Made by a program: the position numbers and the translations under genes. Under the pieces are notes generated by a model. The model made no database searches, was not told the DNA's origin, and saw only the letters and a list, made by a program, of their open reading frames with translations. Positions 45,802 through 56,823 of a stretch of DNA of 64,000 bases are shown one piece after another. Numbering within the stretch: position 1 is the stretch's first letter; each line of letters starts with the position of its first letter. Source of the DNA: Bradyrhizobium cytisi (GTDB taxonomy: Bacteria > Pseudomonadota > Alphaproteobacteria > Rhizobiales > Xanthobacteraceae); contig NZ_VSSR01000023.1 of assembly GCF_008123515.1 (NCBI RefSeq), positions 1 through 64,000 of the forward strand, in the 5' to 3' direction.

Positions 45802-46869
45802 TCACCCGTTCAGCCATTGCAGCAGCTCAGCGTTGATCTCGCGCGGATAGGTATGACTGAGGTCGTCGATCTCGCGGTATGTGACATCGGCGCCGGCGGC
45901 GGTGAGTGCCGCTTGCGTCTGCCGTGCGGTCTGCACCGGAAACATCCAGTCGAGCTTGCCGTGGGTGATGAAGATCGGCAGGCCCCGTAGTCGCGTGGCG
46001 TCGGTGATCTCCGCCATCAGCGGATGGAAGGTCGCCGACACCGGCGCGAGGTGGGTGAATGGCGAAGCACCGTCGAGACCGCTGACATAGCTGAAGGTGC
46101 CGCCGTCGCTCATGCCGGTCAGCAGCAGGCGCGAGGCGTCGATGCTCCAGCGACCGCGCACGGTTTCGAGGATGCGCATGAGATTGGGCGTGTCGCCGTC
46201 GTCGCCCGTCAGCGCCCAGGTCGAGCCGGTCGCTGTCGGCGCCACCAGGATCGCGCCAAGACTGCGGGCATCGCGCAACCAGCTCCACAGAAAGCCGCGT
46301 CCGTTGCCGCTGCCGCCATGCAGCGCCATCACCAGAGGCCAGCTGCGATCGGGCGTGTAATATTCGGGAACATAGACCGAGAAGCCGCCGCGGCTGCCGG
46401 GCTCGTTGTGATCGTGAAAGATGCCGGTGTCCTCGCTGGCGCCGACTTCCAGCCGCGCCAGCAGCTCACCATTCTCGCGACTGGCGCTGTTGAGGAAGAA
46501 GTTGCTCACTGGCGGAAATTGCAGCGATAGCGGATACAGCGCCTCCTGTGCGCGCGGCACATGGCGCAACGCGCGGAACACCGCGACGAGATCGCCGTTG
46601 CCGCGCTCGACATCGCGGATGGCGGCGAAGGCGGCGAGCGTCTCGTTGCAGGCACGATCGAGCCGCTCGCGCAGTCCGGCGAATTGCTCCGGCCACGCGC
46701 CGATTGCTGCATGTGCCGACCGAAGCGCATCGTCCGGCGCGCCGATGGCGTTCATCACCGTGGCGAAGGCCGGCGGATGCAGATGCCGCTGGAAGAAGCC
46801 GAGCGCCTCCAGCGCGTTGAGCAACGGCGGCAGCATGGCCACGATGTCGTCCACCACGGCCTCGGTCAT
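45802..46869 (-). CDS. Alpha/beta-hydrolase (esterase) with long N-terminal domain
   Basis: A 355-residue protein: an N-terminal helical region (1-155), then an alpha/beta-hydrolase core. PLVMALHGGSGNGRGFLWSW gives the oxyanion loop, GMSDGGTFSYV the nucleophile Ser, and THGKLDWMFP a late Asp, with the His probably in DLSHTYP. Related to phospholipase/carboxylesterase or polyhydroxybutyrate-depolymerase-like esterases. No signal peptide. It begins 20 bases after the HtrA-like gene, so the two form an operon. Confidence 0.82.
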   Translation of the reverse strand: MTEAVVDDIVAMLPPLLNALEALGFFQRHLHPPAFATVMNAIGAPDDALRSAHAAIGAWPEQFAGLRERLDRACNETLAAFAAIRDVERGNGDLVAVFRALRHVPRAQEALYPLSLQFPPVSNFFLNSASRENGELLARLEVGASEDTGIFHDHNEPGSRGGFSVYVPEYYTPDRSWPLVMALHGGSGNGRGFLWSWLRDARSLGAILVAPTATGSTWALTGDDGDTPNLMRILETVRGRWSIDASRLLLTGMSDGGTFSYVSGLDGASPFTHLAPVSATFHPLMAEITDATRLRGLPIFITHGKLDWMFPVQTARQTQAALTAAGADVTYREIDDLSHTYPREINAELLQWLNG

Positions 46870-46889
46870 TGCCGCTTCCCTTGCTCGGA

Positions 46890-47861
46890 TCAGTGCAGCT
46901 TCGGCGCTTTCAGAAGCTTGAAGCGGTCGGTCGACGTCACGGTGACGTCGAAGGTGACGCCTTCATGATGCACGGTGAGCGGCACGTCGACGCCGGCGGC
47001 GCCGAGACTCCACATCTTCTTGTAGAACGCCGTTTGGCTCGTGACCTTGTCGCCATCCACCGCAAGAATGATGTCGTCGGTCTTGAGTTCCGCGCGCGCG
47101 GCGGGACTGTTGGCGGAGATCCCGATCACCACCACGCGGTTGTCGATCTCGGTCGAATAGAGTCCGAGCCAGGGCCGTGCCGGCTTGTTGACGCGGCCGA
47201 ACTTGCGGAGATCATCGAGGATCGGCTTCAACAGGTCGATCGGCACGATCATGTTGACGTGCTCGGCCTTGCCGTCGCGTTCTCGCTCGAGCTGGAGCGA
47301 GCCGATGCCGATCAGCTCGCCGCGCGCGTTGATCAATCCGGTGCCACCCCAATTCGGATGGGCGGGATAGGTGAACAAGGCCTCGTCGAGCAGATACTCC
47401 CAGTAGCCGGCGAATTCCTGCTTGGCGACGATCTGGCTTGCGACCGATCGCGTCCGTCCCCCGGCGCCACCGACCACGACGCGGTCGCCGAGCCGGGTCT
47501 CCGCCGACGAGCCGAGCGGCAGCGGCTCGATGTCGAGCCGGCCGAGCGCCTGTACCAGGCCGAAGCCGGTGACGGCATCGAAGCCGAGCACATGCCCCTC
47601 CACCACGCGCCCGTCGCCGAGGTGAAGCCAAACGGATTCCGCTTCGGTAATGAGATAGCCGATGGTGAGCACCAGCCCGTCGTCGATGACGACGCCGTTG
47701 CCGGCGCGCTCGGTACCGAGCGTTTCGGCGCTGAAGGCATCCGGCGGGATGATGGCGTGCAGGCCAATGACGGAGGCGAGCGCACGGTCGAGATCGAAGC
47801 CGTAATCGCTCGCACGCGGTTGATTGGCCGGCGGCACTCTCCATTCGGTCAAGGCGGGCAT
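46890..47861 (-). CDS. HtrA-like PDZ protein with lost catalytic triad (pseudoprotease)
   Basis: A 323-residue protein: a trypsin-like fold (residues 25-215) and one PDZ domain (about 228-310, with RPWLGLYS). No signal peptide. In the protease part every triad position is changed: the His position reads Tyr69 (VLTIGYLITEA in place of TNNHVV), the Asp position Gly99 (DAVTGFGLV in place of TDLAVL), and the Ser position Trp171 (PNWGGTGL in place of GNSGGPL). AGGAGAA before the ATG at 47861 supports the start. It is probably a binding or scaffold protein. It is followed by the esterase gene after 20 bases. Confidence 0.88.
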   Translation of the reverse strand: MPALTEWRVPPANQPRASDYGFDLDRALASVIGLHAIIPPDAFSAETLGTERAGNGVVIDDGLVLTIGYLITEAESVWLHLGDGRVVEGHVLGFDAVTGFGLVQALGRLDIEPLPLGSSAETRLGDRVVVGGAGGRTRSVASQIVAKQEFAGYWEYLLDEALFTYPAHPNWGGTGLINARGELIGIGSLQLERERDGKAEHVNMIVPIDLLKPILDDLRKFGRVNKPARPWLGLYSTEIDNRVVVIGISANSPAARAELKTDDIILAVDGDKVTSQTAFYKKMWSLGAAGVDVPLTVHHEGVTFDVTVTSTDRFKLLKAPKLH

Positions 47862-48147
47862 GGAGTTCTCCTGGCTGAGAGCATCGCTCCGCCGTGGCAG
47901 CGGAACGACGCACGAAGCAAGCATAATTTAGGCCGGAGGAGGCCGTCTTGAAAGACTTGACGGCAACTATTCCAGATGCCGCGCCGCCGATTTCCGAAGA
48001 TGACAGAAATTGTTCGCCCGAATTCGGCCGACAGCCGCCCAATCCGGCATCGGTCGCATGGCTGGTGTCCCGCGGGATGCTAGGCGGAGTTCAATGAAGC
48101 TGCTAACCATTGCGGCTTCGTTTGACCAAGAGATCACGGACCAAACC

Positions 48148-49566
48148 ATGGACAATCGCAGCGACATCTGGCGTGGCATCGACACGATCAAGGGACGTTT
48201 CATCGACCTCAGCGACAAGGTCTGGGGCATGCCCGAAGTCTGCTACACCGAAGCGCGTTCCGCCGCCGAGCATCTCACCGAGCTGCGCCACCAGGGTTTC
48301 CGTATCACAGAGAAGGTGGCGGGCATTCCGACTGCTGTGATGGGCGAATGGGGCGAGGGCGGTCCGGTCATCGCCTTCATGGGCGAATATGACGCGTTGC
48401 CAGGCCTCAGCCAGGAGGCCGGCGTTGCCGAGCACCGTCCGGTCGAGACCGGCGGTCACGGCCATGGCTGCGGTCACAATCTGCTCGGTTCCGCGGCGCT
48501 GCTCGCTGCCACGGCCGTCAAGGACTGGCTCGCCGAGAACAAGGTGCCCGGCCGCGTGCGCTACTACGGCTGCCCGGCGGAAGAGGGCGGCGCGGCCAAG
48601 GCCTTCATGGTGCGCTCCGGCGCGTTCGAGGATGCCGACATCGCCATCACCTGGCATCCGCATAGTTTTTGGGAAGTCGCGGTGACGCCGTCGCTCGCCA
48701 ACACCCGCGCCGACTTCATCTTCACCGGCCGCACATCGCATGCCGCGGCTTCGCCCCATCTCGGCCGCTCCGCGCTCGACGCGGTGGAGCTGATGAATGT
48801 CGGCGTGAACTACATGCGCGAGCACATGCCCAGCGATGCACGCGTGCATTACGCGCTGCTCGACACCGGCGGCATTGCGCCCAACGTGGTGCAGGCGCAT
48901 GCCCGCGTGCGCTATTCCATTCGCGCCCGTGATCTCCCCGGCATGAACGAGCTGGTCGGGCGCGTGAACAAGATTGCCCAGGGTGCGGCTCTTATGACCG
49001 AGACCAAGATGGAGATGAAGATCATCTCCGCGGTCTCCAACATCCTGCCGAATACGCCGCTGGAGCAGGCGCTGCACCGTGTCATGGAAGAGCTCGGACC
49101 GCCGCATTTCGACGATGCGGACAAGAGCTTCGCGAGCCAGATCCGCGCGACGCTGACCGACAAGGACATTGCGTCCATCTATTACGCGATCGGCATGGAG
49201 CCGACCGATCGGCCGCTGGCGGACTTCCTGGTGCCGCTCGACGCCAAGCGCAACCCGTTGGTTGGCTCGACGGATGTCGGCGATGTGAGCTGGGTGGTGC
49301 CGACCGTGCAGGTTCACGCACCAACGGTTGCAATCGGCACGCCGTTCCACACCTGGCAGGTGGTCGCGCAGGGCAAGAGCCCGCATGCCCACAAGGCCAT
49401 GGTGCAGGCGGCCAAGGCGATGGCTGGCCTCGGCATCAAGGCGTTGACGGAACCGGAACTGATCAAGGCTGCGAAGGCCGATCTTACGAAGCGGACGACC
49501 AAGACGCCTTATGTCTGCCCGCTACCGGACCACGTCGCGCCGCCGCTCGATATGTCCGTGGCGTAG
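48148..49566 (+). CDS. M20-family amidohydrolase (AbgB-like)
   Basis: About 472 residues of a zinc peptidase/amidase. Metal-binding motifs are GGHGHGCGHN and PAEEGGAAK; FTGRTSHAAASPHLGRSALDA belongs to the lid (dimer) domain. This is the aminobenzoyl-glutamate/acylamino-acid subgroup. The ATG at 48148 begins MDNRSDIWRGID; one at 48094 is possible. It precedes a peptide ABC transporter by 260 bases on the same strand, so it may process what that system imports. Confidence 0.88.
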   Translation: MDNRSDIWRGIDTIKGRFIDLSDKVWGMPEVCYTEARSAAEHLTELRHQGFRITEKVAGIPTAVMGEWGEGGPVIAFMGEYDALPGLSQEAGVAEHRPVETGGHGHGCGHNLLGSAALLAATAVKDWLAENKVPGRVRYYGCPAEEGGAAKAFMVRSGAFEDADIAITWHPHSFWEVAVTPSLANTRADFIFTGRTSHAAASPHLGRSALDAVELMNVGVNYMREHMPSDARVHYALLDTGGIAPNVVQAHARVRYSIRARDLPGMNELVGRVNKIAQGAALMTETKMEMKIISAVSNILPNTPLEQALHRVMEELGPPHFDDADKSFASQIRATLTDKDIASIYYAIGMEPTDRPLADFLVPLDAKRNPLVGSTDVGDVSWVVPTVQVHAPTVAIGTPFHTWQVVAQGKSPHAHKAMVQAAKAMAGLGIKALTEPELIKAAKADLTKRTTKTPYVCPLPDHVAPPLDMSVA

Positions 49567-49827
49567 AATTCCGTCTCGATACTTCGTCTGATCTCGCGAA
49601 CAAATTTTTCGCAGTGCAACTTGGTTTCCGGCGGATTTTGACGCGGGAATGCCGAACCGTTGGGCTGCGGAAGGAAGTTTTGCTCAACGGACAGCCAGAA
49701 GACCGTTTGCACACACACGGTCGCAGTTGACGCGCGGCCTATTCAGTGTGCCATCTACCGCCAGCCAAAACCCGGCGGCCGCCCCGCGGCCGCCTGCATC
49801 CATACGGGAACCAGACGGGGGACAACC

Positions 49828-51618
49828 ATGCTGGATAAAGAACTGCGTTCGATGATCGGTGACGTGAAGGACGGGCGGATGGATCGCCGTGCCTTCATCC
49901 AGCGCCTCGCTGCCGTCGGCCTCACCGCGCCCCTGGCAAACCAGATCCTCGCCATCGGCGGCGTCGCCATGGCCCAGAGCCCGTCTCCCTATCCTCCGAC
50001 CAAGCGCGGCGGTGGTGGCCCGCTCAAGCTGCTGTGGTGGCAGGGACCGACGCTGCTCAATCCGCATTTCGCCACCGGCACCAAGGATCAGGACGGTTCG
50101 CGTCTCTTCTATGAGCCGCTCGCAAGCTGGGACGTCGACGGCCACCTCAATCCGATCCTTGCCGCCGAAATCCCGTCGATCAAGAATGGCGGCCTGTCCG
50201 CCGATGCGAAGACCGTGATCTGGAAGCTCAAGCCCGGCGTGAAATGGCACGACGGCAAGCCCGTCACGGCCGACGACCTCGTGTTCAACTGGGAATATGC
50301 CAGCGACCCCGCCACTGCGGCGGTTTCGAGCGGTCCCTATAGCGACCTCACTGTCGAGAAGATCGACGACCTCACCATCCGCATCACGTTCAAGAATCCG
50401 ACGCCGTTCTGGGCCAACGCCTTCGTCGGTGCCTATGGCTGCATCATCCCGAAACATCTGTTCGCCGAATACAAGGGCGGCAAGTCGCGCGAGGCCCCGA
50501 ACAATCTGAAGCCGGTCGGCACCGGTCCCTACAAGTTCGTCGAGTTCAAGCCGGGCGATCTGGTGCGCGGCGAGATCAATCTCGATTACCACATGGCCAA
50601 CCGGCCGTTCTTCGACAGCATCGAAATGAAGGGCGGCGGTGACGCGGTCTCAGCGGCGCGTGCCGTGATTCAGACCGGCGAATATGATTTCGCCTGGAAC
50701 ATGCAGGTGGAGGACGAGGTCCTGCTGCGCCTGGAGAAGGGCGGCAAGGGCAAGACGCTCTATGCCGTCGGCGGCGACATCGAGTTCATCGCCATCAACT
50801 TCACCGATCCCAACACCGAGGTCGACGGCGAGCGTTCGTCGTTGAAGACCAAGCATCCGACCCTGTCGGACCCCGCGGTGCGCCAGGCGCTCGCGCTGCT
50901 GGTCGATCGCGACTCGATCAAGAAGGCGATCTACGGCCGCGCCGGCCGCGCCACCGCGAACTACCTTAATGGTCCCGACGACTTCGTGTCCAAGAACACC
51001 AAATGGGAATTCAGCGTCGAGAAGGCGATCGCGCTGCTCGAGAAGGCCGGCTGGAAGGCCGGCGCCGACGGCATCCGCGAGAAGGACGGCAAGAAACTGA
51101 AGTTCGTCTACCAGACCTCGATCAACGGTCCGCGCCAGAAGACCCAGGCGATCGTCAAGCAGGCCTGCCAGAAGGCCGGCATCGACGTCGAGCTGAAATC
51201 GGTCGTCGCCTCGGTGTTCTTCTCCTCCGACGTCGCCAACCCCGACACCTATTCCAAGTTCTACGCCGACATCGAGATGTTCCAGATCCCGATGACGCAG
51301 CCCGATCCGGGCCTCCATATGCGCCGCTACCATTCGCGCAACCTGGCCACCAAGGAGAACAAGTGGCAGGGGCAGAACTTCCCGCGCTGGGTCAACAAGG
51401 ATTTCGATGCCGCGGTTGACGCCGCCGACACCGAGACCGATCCGGTCAAGCGAGCTGCGCTCTACATCAAGTGCAATGATCTGATGTGGCAGGACACCGT
51501 CGTCATTCCTGTGATGCACCGTCTCGCGGTGGAGGCTGCGAGCAACACGCTTCGTCCGGCGCTGTCAGGCTGGGCCAACCAAACCGACAATCTGCAGGAC
51601 TGGTACCGAGAGGGCTGA
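49828..51618 (+). CDS. Peptide ABC transporter solute-binding protein (DppA/OppA family)
   Basis: A 596-residue periplasmic binding protein (SBP family 5) with a twin-arginine-like leader (MDRRAFIQRLAAVGLTAPLAN). It has the family's NPHFATGTKDQDGSRLFYEPL and WKLKPGVKWHDGKPVTADDL. The ATG at 49828 is preferred over upstream frame extension. It starts a five-gene ABC operon with 30 bases or less between genes and should fix substrate choice. The ligand is unknown; the M20 peptidase upstream hints at peptides or acylated amino acids. Confidence 0.94.
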   Translation: MLDKELRSMIGDVKDGRMDRRAFIQRLAAVGLTAPLANQILAIGGVAMAQSPSPYPPTKRGGGGPLKLLWWQGPTLLNPHFATGTKDQDGSRLFYEPLASWDVDGHLNPILAAEIPSIKNGGLSADAKTVIWKLKPGVKWHDGKPVTADDLVFNWEYASDPATAAVSSGPYSDLTVEKIDDLTIRITFKNPTPFWANAFVGAYGCIIPKHLFAEYKGGKSREAPNNLKPVGTGPYKFVEFKPGDLVRGEINLDYHMANRPFFDSIEMKGGGDAVSAARAVIQTGEYDFAWNMQVEDEVLLRLEKGGKGKTLYAVGGDIEFIAINFTDPNTEVDGERSSLKTKHPTLSDPAVRQALALLVDRDSIKKAIYGRAGRATANYLNGPDDFVSKNTKWEFSVEKAIALLEKAGWKAGADGIREKDGKKLKFVYQTSINGPRQKTQAIVKQACQKAGIDVELKSVVASVFFSSDVANPDTYSKFYADIEMFQIPMTQPDPGLHMRRYHSRNLATKENKWQGQNFPRWVNKDFDAAVDAADTETDPVKRAALYIKCNDLMWQDTVVIPVMHRLAVEAASNTLRPALSGWANQTDNLQDWYREG

Positions 51619-51647
51619 GGACGGACGTTGAGGCGGATTATTCGCGC

Positions 51648-52607
51648 ATGAGTCAATACGTCCTGCGTCGTCTGATGATCGCGATTCCGAGCCTGCTCGG
51701 AATCTCGCTCGTGCTGTTCGTCGTCCTGGCGCTCGCGCCGGGCGATCCCTTCAGCGAGCTTGCGACCAATCCGAACGTGCCGCCCGAAGTGCAACAGGCG
51801 CTTCGGGCCAGGTTCGGCCTCGACGATCCGATCTATCTCCGCTATTTGCACTGGCTCAACGCCATGCTGCACGGCGACTGGGGCTTCTCCTTTGTCAGCC
51901 GGATGAACGTGGACACGCTCATCCTCCAGCGCCTGCCGGCCACGCTCTACGTGATCGGCTCGGCGCAGATCCTGGCGCTGCTGATTGCGATTCCCGTCGG
52001 CGTTTATGCGGCGACGAAGCCCTATTCGCTGTTCGACCAGATCGCGAACACGCTCGCTTTCGTCGGCTTCTCGCTGCCGACCTTCTTCACCGGCATCCTG
52101 TTCATCCTGATCTTCTCGGTCACGCTGGATTGGCTGCCCTTCGTCTACACCACCGACATCAAGGCCACGGGCATCCATTATGTGCTCGAAATGATCCGGC
52201 AGGCGATCATGCCGGTGGCGGTGCTGGGGCTGTTCCAGGCGGCGTCGATGACGCGCTTCGTGCGCTCGGCGATGCTCGACGTGATCCGGCTCGACTACGT
52301 CACCACGGCGCGCGCCAAGGGCCTCGGGCAGGCCAATGTCATCGTCAAGCATGTGATGCGCAACGCCATGATTCCGGTGGTCACGCTGATCGCGCTGCAG
52401 ATGCCTGCGGTGTTCGGCGGCGCCATCGTCACCGAGCAGATCTTCCGCATTCCCGGCATCGGTTCGCTGCTGATCTCCTCCATTCTCTCCAATGACACCC
52501 CGGTCGTGATGGCCGTGACCTTCGTGTTCGCCTGTCTGGTGGTGCTCTTCAATCTCATCGCGGATGTGCTGTATGGCTGGCTTGACCCTCGCATCTCCCT
52601 CCGCTGA
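51648..52607 (+). CDS. Peptide ABC transporter permease, DppB type
   Basis: A 319-residue inner-membrane protein with six helices starting MSQYVLRRLMIAIPSLLG, and the EAA loop RLDYVTTARAKGLGQANVIVKHVMRNAMIP that contacts the ATPases. An in-frame stretch upstream to 51486 lies inside the binding-protein gene and is not real. It begins 29 bases after that gene's stop. Confidence 0.94.
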   Translation: MSQYVLRRLMIAIPSLLGISLVLFVVLALAPGDPFSELATNPNVPPEVQQALRARFGLDDPIYLRYLHWLNAMLHGDWGFSFVSRMNVDTLILQRLPATLYVIGSAQILALLIAIPVGVYAATKPYSLFDQIANTLAFVGFSLPTFFTGILFILIFSVTLDWLPFVYTTDIKATGIHYVLEMIRQAIMPVAVLGLFQAASMTRFVRSAMLDVIRLDYVTTARAKGLGQANVIVKHVMRNAMIPVVTLIALQMPAVFGGAIVTEQIFRIPGIGSLLISSILSNDTPVVMAVTFVFACLVVLFNLIADVLYGWLDPRISLR

Positions 52608-53489
52608 GCGGGGCGTCTACTCGCCCTGGCGCGAGACGTGGCGGCGCTTCAGCCGGCACAAGCTCGCCGTCGTCAGCGCGTTTCTGCTTCTCATCCTGAT
52701 TCTTGCGGTGGTGATCGGTCCCTTCATCTGGCGTGTTTCGATCAACGACATCGATATCGTGGCGGGCATGCAAGGCCCGTCGCTGGCTCATCCGTTCGGC
52801 ACCGACGATCTCGGTCAGGATATTCTGGCGCGCATGATTTATGGCGGCCGCATCTCGCTCGCGGTTGGGCTCGCCGCGATGCTGGTGTCGGTGTTCATCG
52901 GCACGCTGGTCGGCGCGCTCGCCGGCATGTCGCGCGGCGCGCTCGGGCACGGATTGATGTGGCTCACCGACCTCTTTCTGTCGCTGCCGCAGCTGCCGCT
53001 GCTCCTCCTGCTGATTTATCTGTTCCGCGACGGGTTGAAGCAGGTGTTCGGCCCCGAGGGCGGCATTTTCATCCTGATCGTCCTCGTGATCGGCGGTTTG
53101 CGCTGGATGCCGGTGGCGCGCCTGGTGCGTGCGCAGTTCCTGTCGATCCGCGAGAAGGAGTTCGTCGAGGCCGCGCGTGCACTCGGTGCGAGCCCGGTGC
53201 GGCAGGTGGTGAAGCACATCCTGCCCAATGCGCTTGGTCCGGTGATCATCGCCGGCACCATCGACGTTGCCGCCGCGATCATCGCGGAATCGACGCTGTC
53301 CTTCCTCGGCCTCGGCTTTCCGCCGGATACCCCGACCTGGGGCCGGCTGCTGTACGATGCCAAGGACTTCCTCGACATCGGCCCGCACTGGGCCTTGTTT
53401 CCGGGCGGCGCGATCTTCATCACGGTGGTCGCCATCAACTTCATCGGCGACGGTCTGCGTGACGCGCTCGATGCGCGACGGGTGATCTG

Positions 53490-53490
<1 letters not shown>
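52573..53490 (+). CDS. Peptide ABC transporter permease, DppC type
   Basis: A 305-residue permease with an N-terminal cytoplasmic tail, [21 protein letters not shown] typical of DppC/OppC, and the EAA motif [27 protein letters not shown]-like. It overlaps the DppB-type gene by 35 bases. An ATG three codons earlier (52564) is possible. Its stop overlaps the next start (TGATG). Confidence 0.92.
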
Positions 53491-54493
<1,003 letters not shown>

Positions 54494-54497
<4 letters not shown>

Positions 54498-55462
54498 GCG
54501 AATCCCTGCTCCGCGTCAGCGGCCTGAAGAAATATTTCCCCGTGCTTGGCGGGCTGTTGTCGCGCCAGGTCGGCACCGTCTATGCGGTCGACGGCGTGTC
54601 GTTCTCGGTCAATCGCGGCGAGACGCTCGGTCTCGTCGGCGAATCCGGTTGCGGCAAGTCGACGACCGGGCGTTGCGTGCTGCGCCTGATCGAGCCGACC
54701 GATGGTGAGGTCGTGTTCGACGGCCAGGACGTCGGCAAGCTAGGCGGCAACGACCTGCGCGCGATGCGGCGGAACATGCAGCTCGTGTTCCAGGATCCGT
54801 TCGCCTCGCTCAATCCGCGCATGACGGTCGGCGCCATTCTCGGCGAAGCCCTCGTTATTCATAAGCTCGGGTCGTCGGCCAAGGAGCGTGAGGATCGCGT
54901 CGCAAGCCTGCTCGTGAAGGTCGGCCTCAAGGCCGAGCACATGCGCCGCTACCCGCACGAATTCTCCGGCGGCCAGCGCCAGCGCATCGTGATCGCGCGT
55001 GCGCTCGCGGTCGAACCGAAGCTGATCGTCTGCGACGAGCCGGTGTCCGCGCTCGACGTCTCGATTCAGGCGCAGGTCATCAACCTCCTGGAAGATCTCC
55101 AGGCCGAGTTGAACCTCACCTATCTCTTCGTCGCGCACGACCTTTCGGTGGTCGAGCACATTTCGGACCGCGTCGCGGTGATGTATCTCGGCCGCATCGT
55201 CGAGCTGGCGAAGGCGAGCGACCTCTATCGCAATCCGCAGCATCCCTACACCAAGGCGCTGCTCTCCGCCGTTCCGGTGCCCGATCCCAAGCTCAAGCGC
55301 AACCGCATCCGTCTCAAGGGCGACGTGCCGAGCCCGATGAAGCCGCCGGCAGGCTGTCACTTCCACACCCGTTGCCCGATCGCCCAGCCACGCTGCGCGG
55401 AAAGCGCGCCGGAACTGAAGGAAGGCGCAGGCGGGCACTTCGTGGCGTGCCATCTGGCCTGA
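54494..55462 (+). CDS. Peptide ABC transporter ATPase, DppF type
   Basis: A 322-residue ATPase: Walker [11 protein letters not shown]-loop [16 protein letters not shown], signature [14 protein letters not shown], Walker [13 protein letters not shown]-loop VAHDLSV, and a C-terminal [14 protein letters not shown]. It starts inside the stop of the DppD-type gene (ATGA) and completes the transporter. A long in-frame extension upstream lies inside DppD in another frame and is not real. Confidence 0.95.
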
Positions 55463-55526
55463 GGTGCGCGGTGCATAGGTCGTCGGAGGCCTTGATCCCA
55501 AGGGACCGGCCGGCGTAGGGGAGCGC

Positions 55527-56771
55527 ATGAGCCAGGTACAGGATGTAACTCTCGGCGCGGTTGATACGGACCGTGCGACGGATGCGGAAGCGCGCAGGGC
55601 GCTGTGGGGATCGGCGCTCGGCTATGCCATGGATGGGTTCGACCTCCTCATCCTCGGCTTCATGCTGACGGCGATTTCGAAAGACCTTCATTTCACCCAG
55701 CCGCAGGCGGCCTCGCTGGTGACGGGAACGCTGGTCGGCGCGGTCGTTGGCGGCTTGGTCTTTGGCATGTTGTCGGACCGGGTCGGCCGCGTGCGGGTTC
55801 TGACCTGGAGCATCGTCCTGTTCGCGGTTTTCACCGGCCTGTGTGCGCTGGCCCAGGGCTATTGGGACCTGCTGACCTACCGGGCCATCGCCGGCATCGG
55901 CCTCGGCGGCGAATTCGGCATTGGCATGGCCCTGGTGGCCGAGGCCTGGCCCGCGAGCAAGCGGGCGCGGGCAACGTCCTATGTTGGGCTTGGCTGGCAG
56001 TTCGGCGTGCTGACGGCGGCGCTGGTGACGCCGGTGCTGTTGCCGATCATTGGCTGGCGCGGGATGTTTGCACTCGGCGTGTTTCCGGCGGTGGTCGCTT
56101 ACGTCATCCGGCGCAAGCTGCACGAACCGGACGTCTTCATCGCGCACAAGGCGAATGCGGCGAATACCGGCTCGTCACTTCACGCGCTCGTCGCCGATGC
56201 GGAGACGATCCGGATCGGCATCGGCATGATCATTCTCTGCTCGGTGCAGAATTTCGGCTATTACGGCATCATGATCTGGCTGCCGAACTATCTCTCGACG
56301 CGGTTCGGCTACGGCCTGACACAATCGGCGCTCTGGACATCAGTCACCATCGCCGGCATGGCGCTCGGCATCTTCCTGTTCGGTCATGCGGCTGATCGTT
56401 TCGGCCGCCGTGCGGCGTTTCTGACCTACATGCTGGGCGCGGCCGTCATGGTGGTGGTCTATTCGCAACTGACGAGTGCTGGTGCGCTGCTGATCGGCGG
56501 AGCTGCGATGGGCTTCTTCGTCAACGGCATGCTCGGCGGCTACGGCGCGCTGATGAGCGAGCTTTATCCGACCGCGGCGCGCGCCACTGCGCAGAACGTG
56601 TTCTTCAATATCGGTCGCGCCGTTGCCGGCTTCGGTCCGCTGGTCGTCGGCATCGTCAGTGTCGCTTACGGCTTCCCGACCGCAATCGCAGGCCTTGCAC
56701 TGCTCTACCTCATCGACATCGCGGCGTTGCTCGCGCTCATCCCGGAGCGGCGCGGCGTCGATCTCGCCTGA
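55527..56771 (+). CDS. MFS transporter, metabolite:H+ symporter type
   Basis: A 414-residue permease with 12 helices. The N-half has GYAMDGFDLLILGFML and the loop-2 motif GMLSDRVGRVRVL (DRxGRR-like); GIGLGGEFGIGMALVAE resembles the aromatic-acid/sialate symporter group. The C-half repeats the motif as GHAADRFGRRAAF. It is 64 bases after the ABC operon, possibly cotranscribed. Substrate unknown, probably an organic acid. Confidence 0.88.
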   Translation: MSQVQDVTLGAVDTDRATDAEARRALWGSALGYAMDGFDLLILGFMLTAISKDLHFTQPQAASLVTGTLVGAVVGGLVFGMLSDRVGRVRVLTWSIVLFAVFTGLCALAQGYWDLLTYRAIAGIGLGGEFGIGMALVAEAWPASKRARATSYVGLGWQFGVLTAALVTPVLLPIIGWRGMFALGVFPAVVAYVIRRKLHEPDVFIAHKANAANTGSSLHALVADAETIRIGIGMIILCSVQNFGYYGIMIWLPNYLSTRFGYGLTQSALWTSVTIAGMALGIFLFGHAADRFGRRAAFLTYMLGAAVMVVVYSQLTSAGALLIGGAAMGFFVNGMLGGYGALMSELYPTAARATAQNVFFNIGRAVAGFGPLVVGIVSVAYGFPTAIAGLALLYLIDIAALLALIPERRGVDLA

Positions 56772-56823
56772 CGGAGCAGCCCGTTCGCCCGCGTTGGCCA
56801 TGCCCGGAGAGTGATGGATCCCG

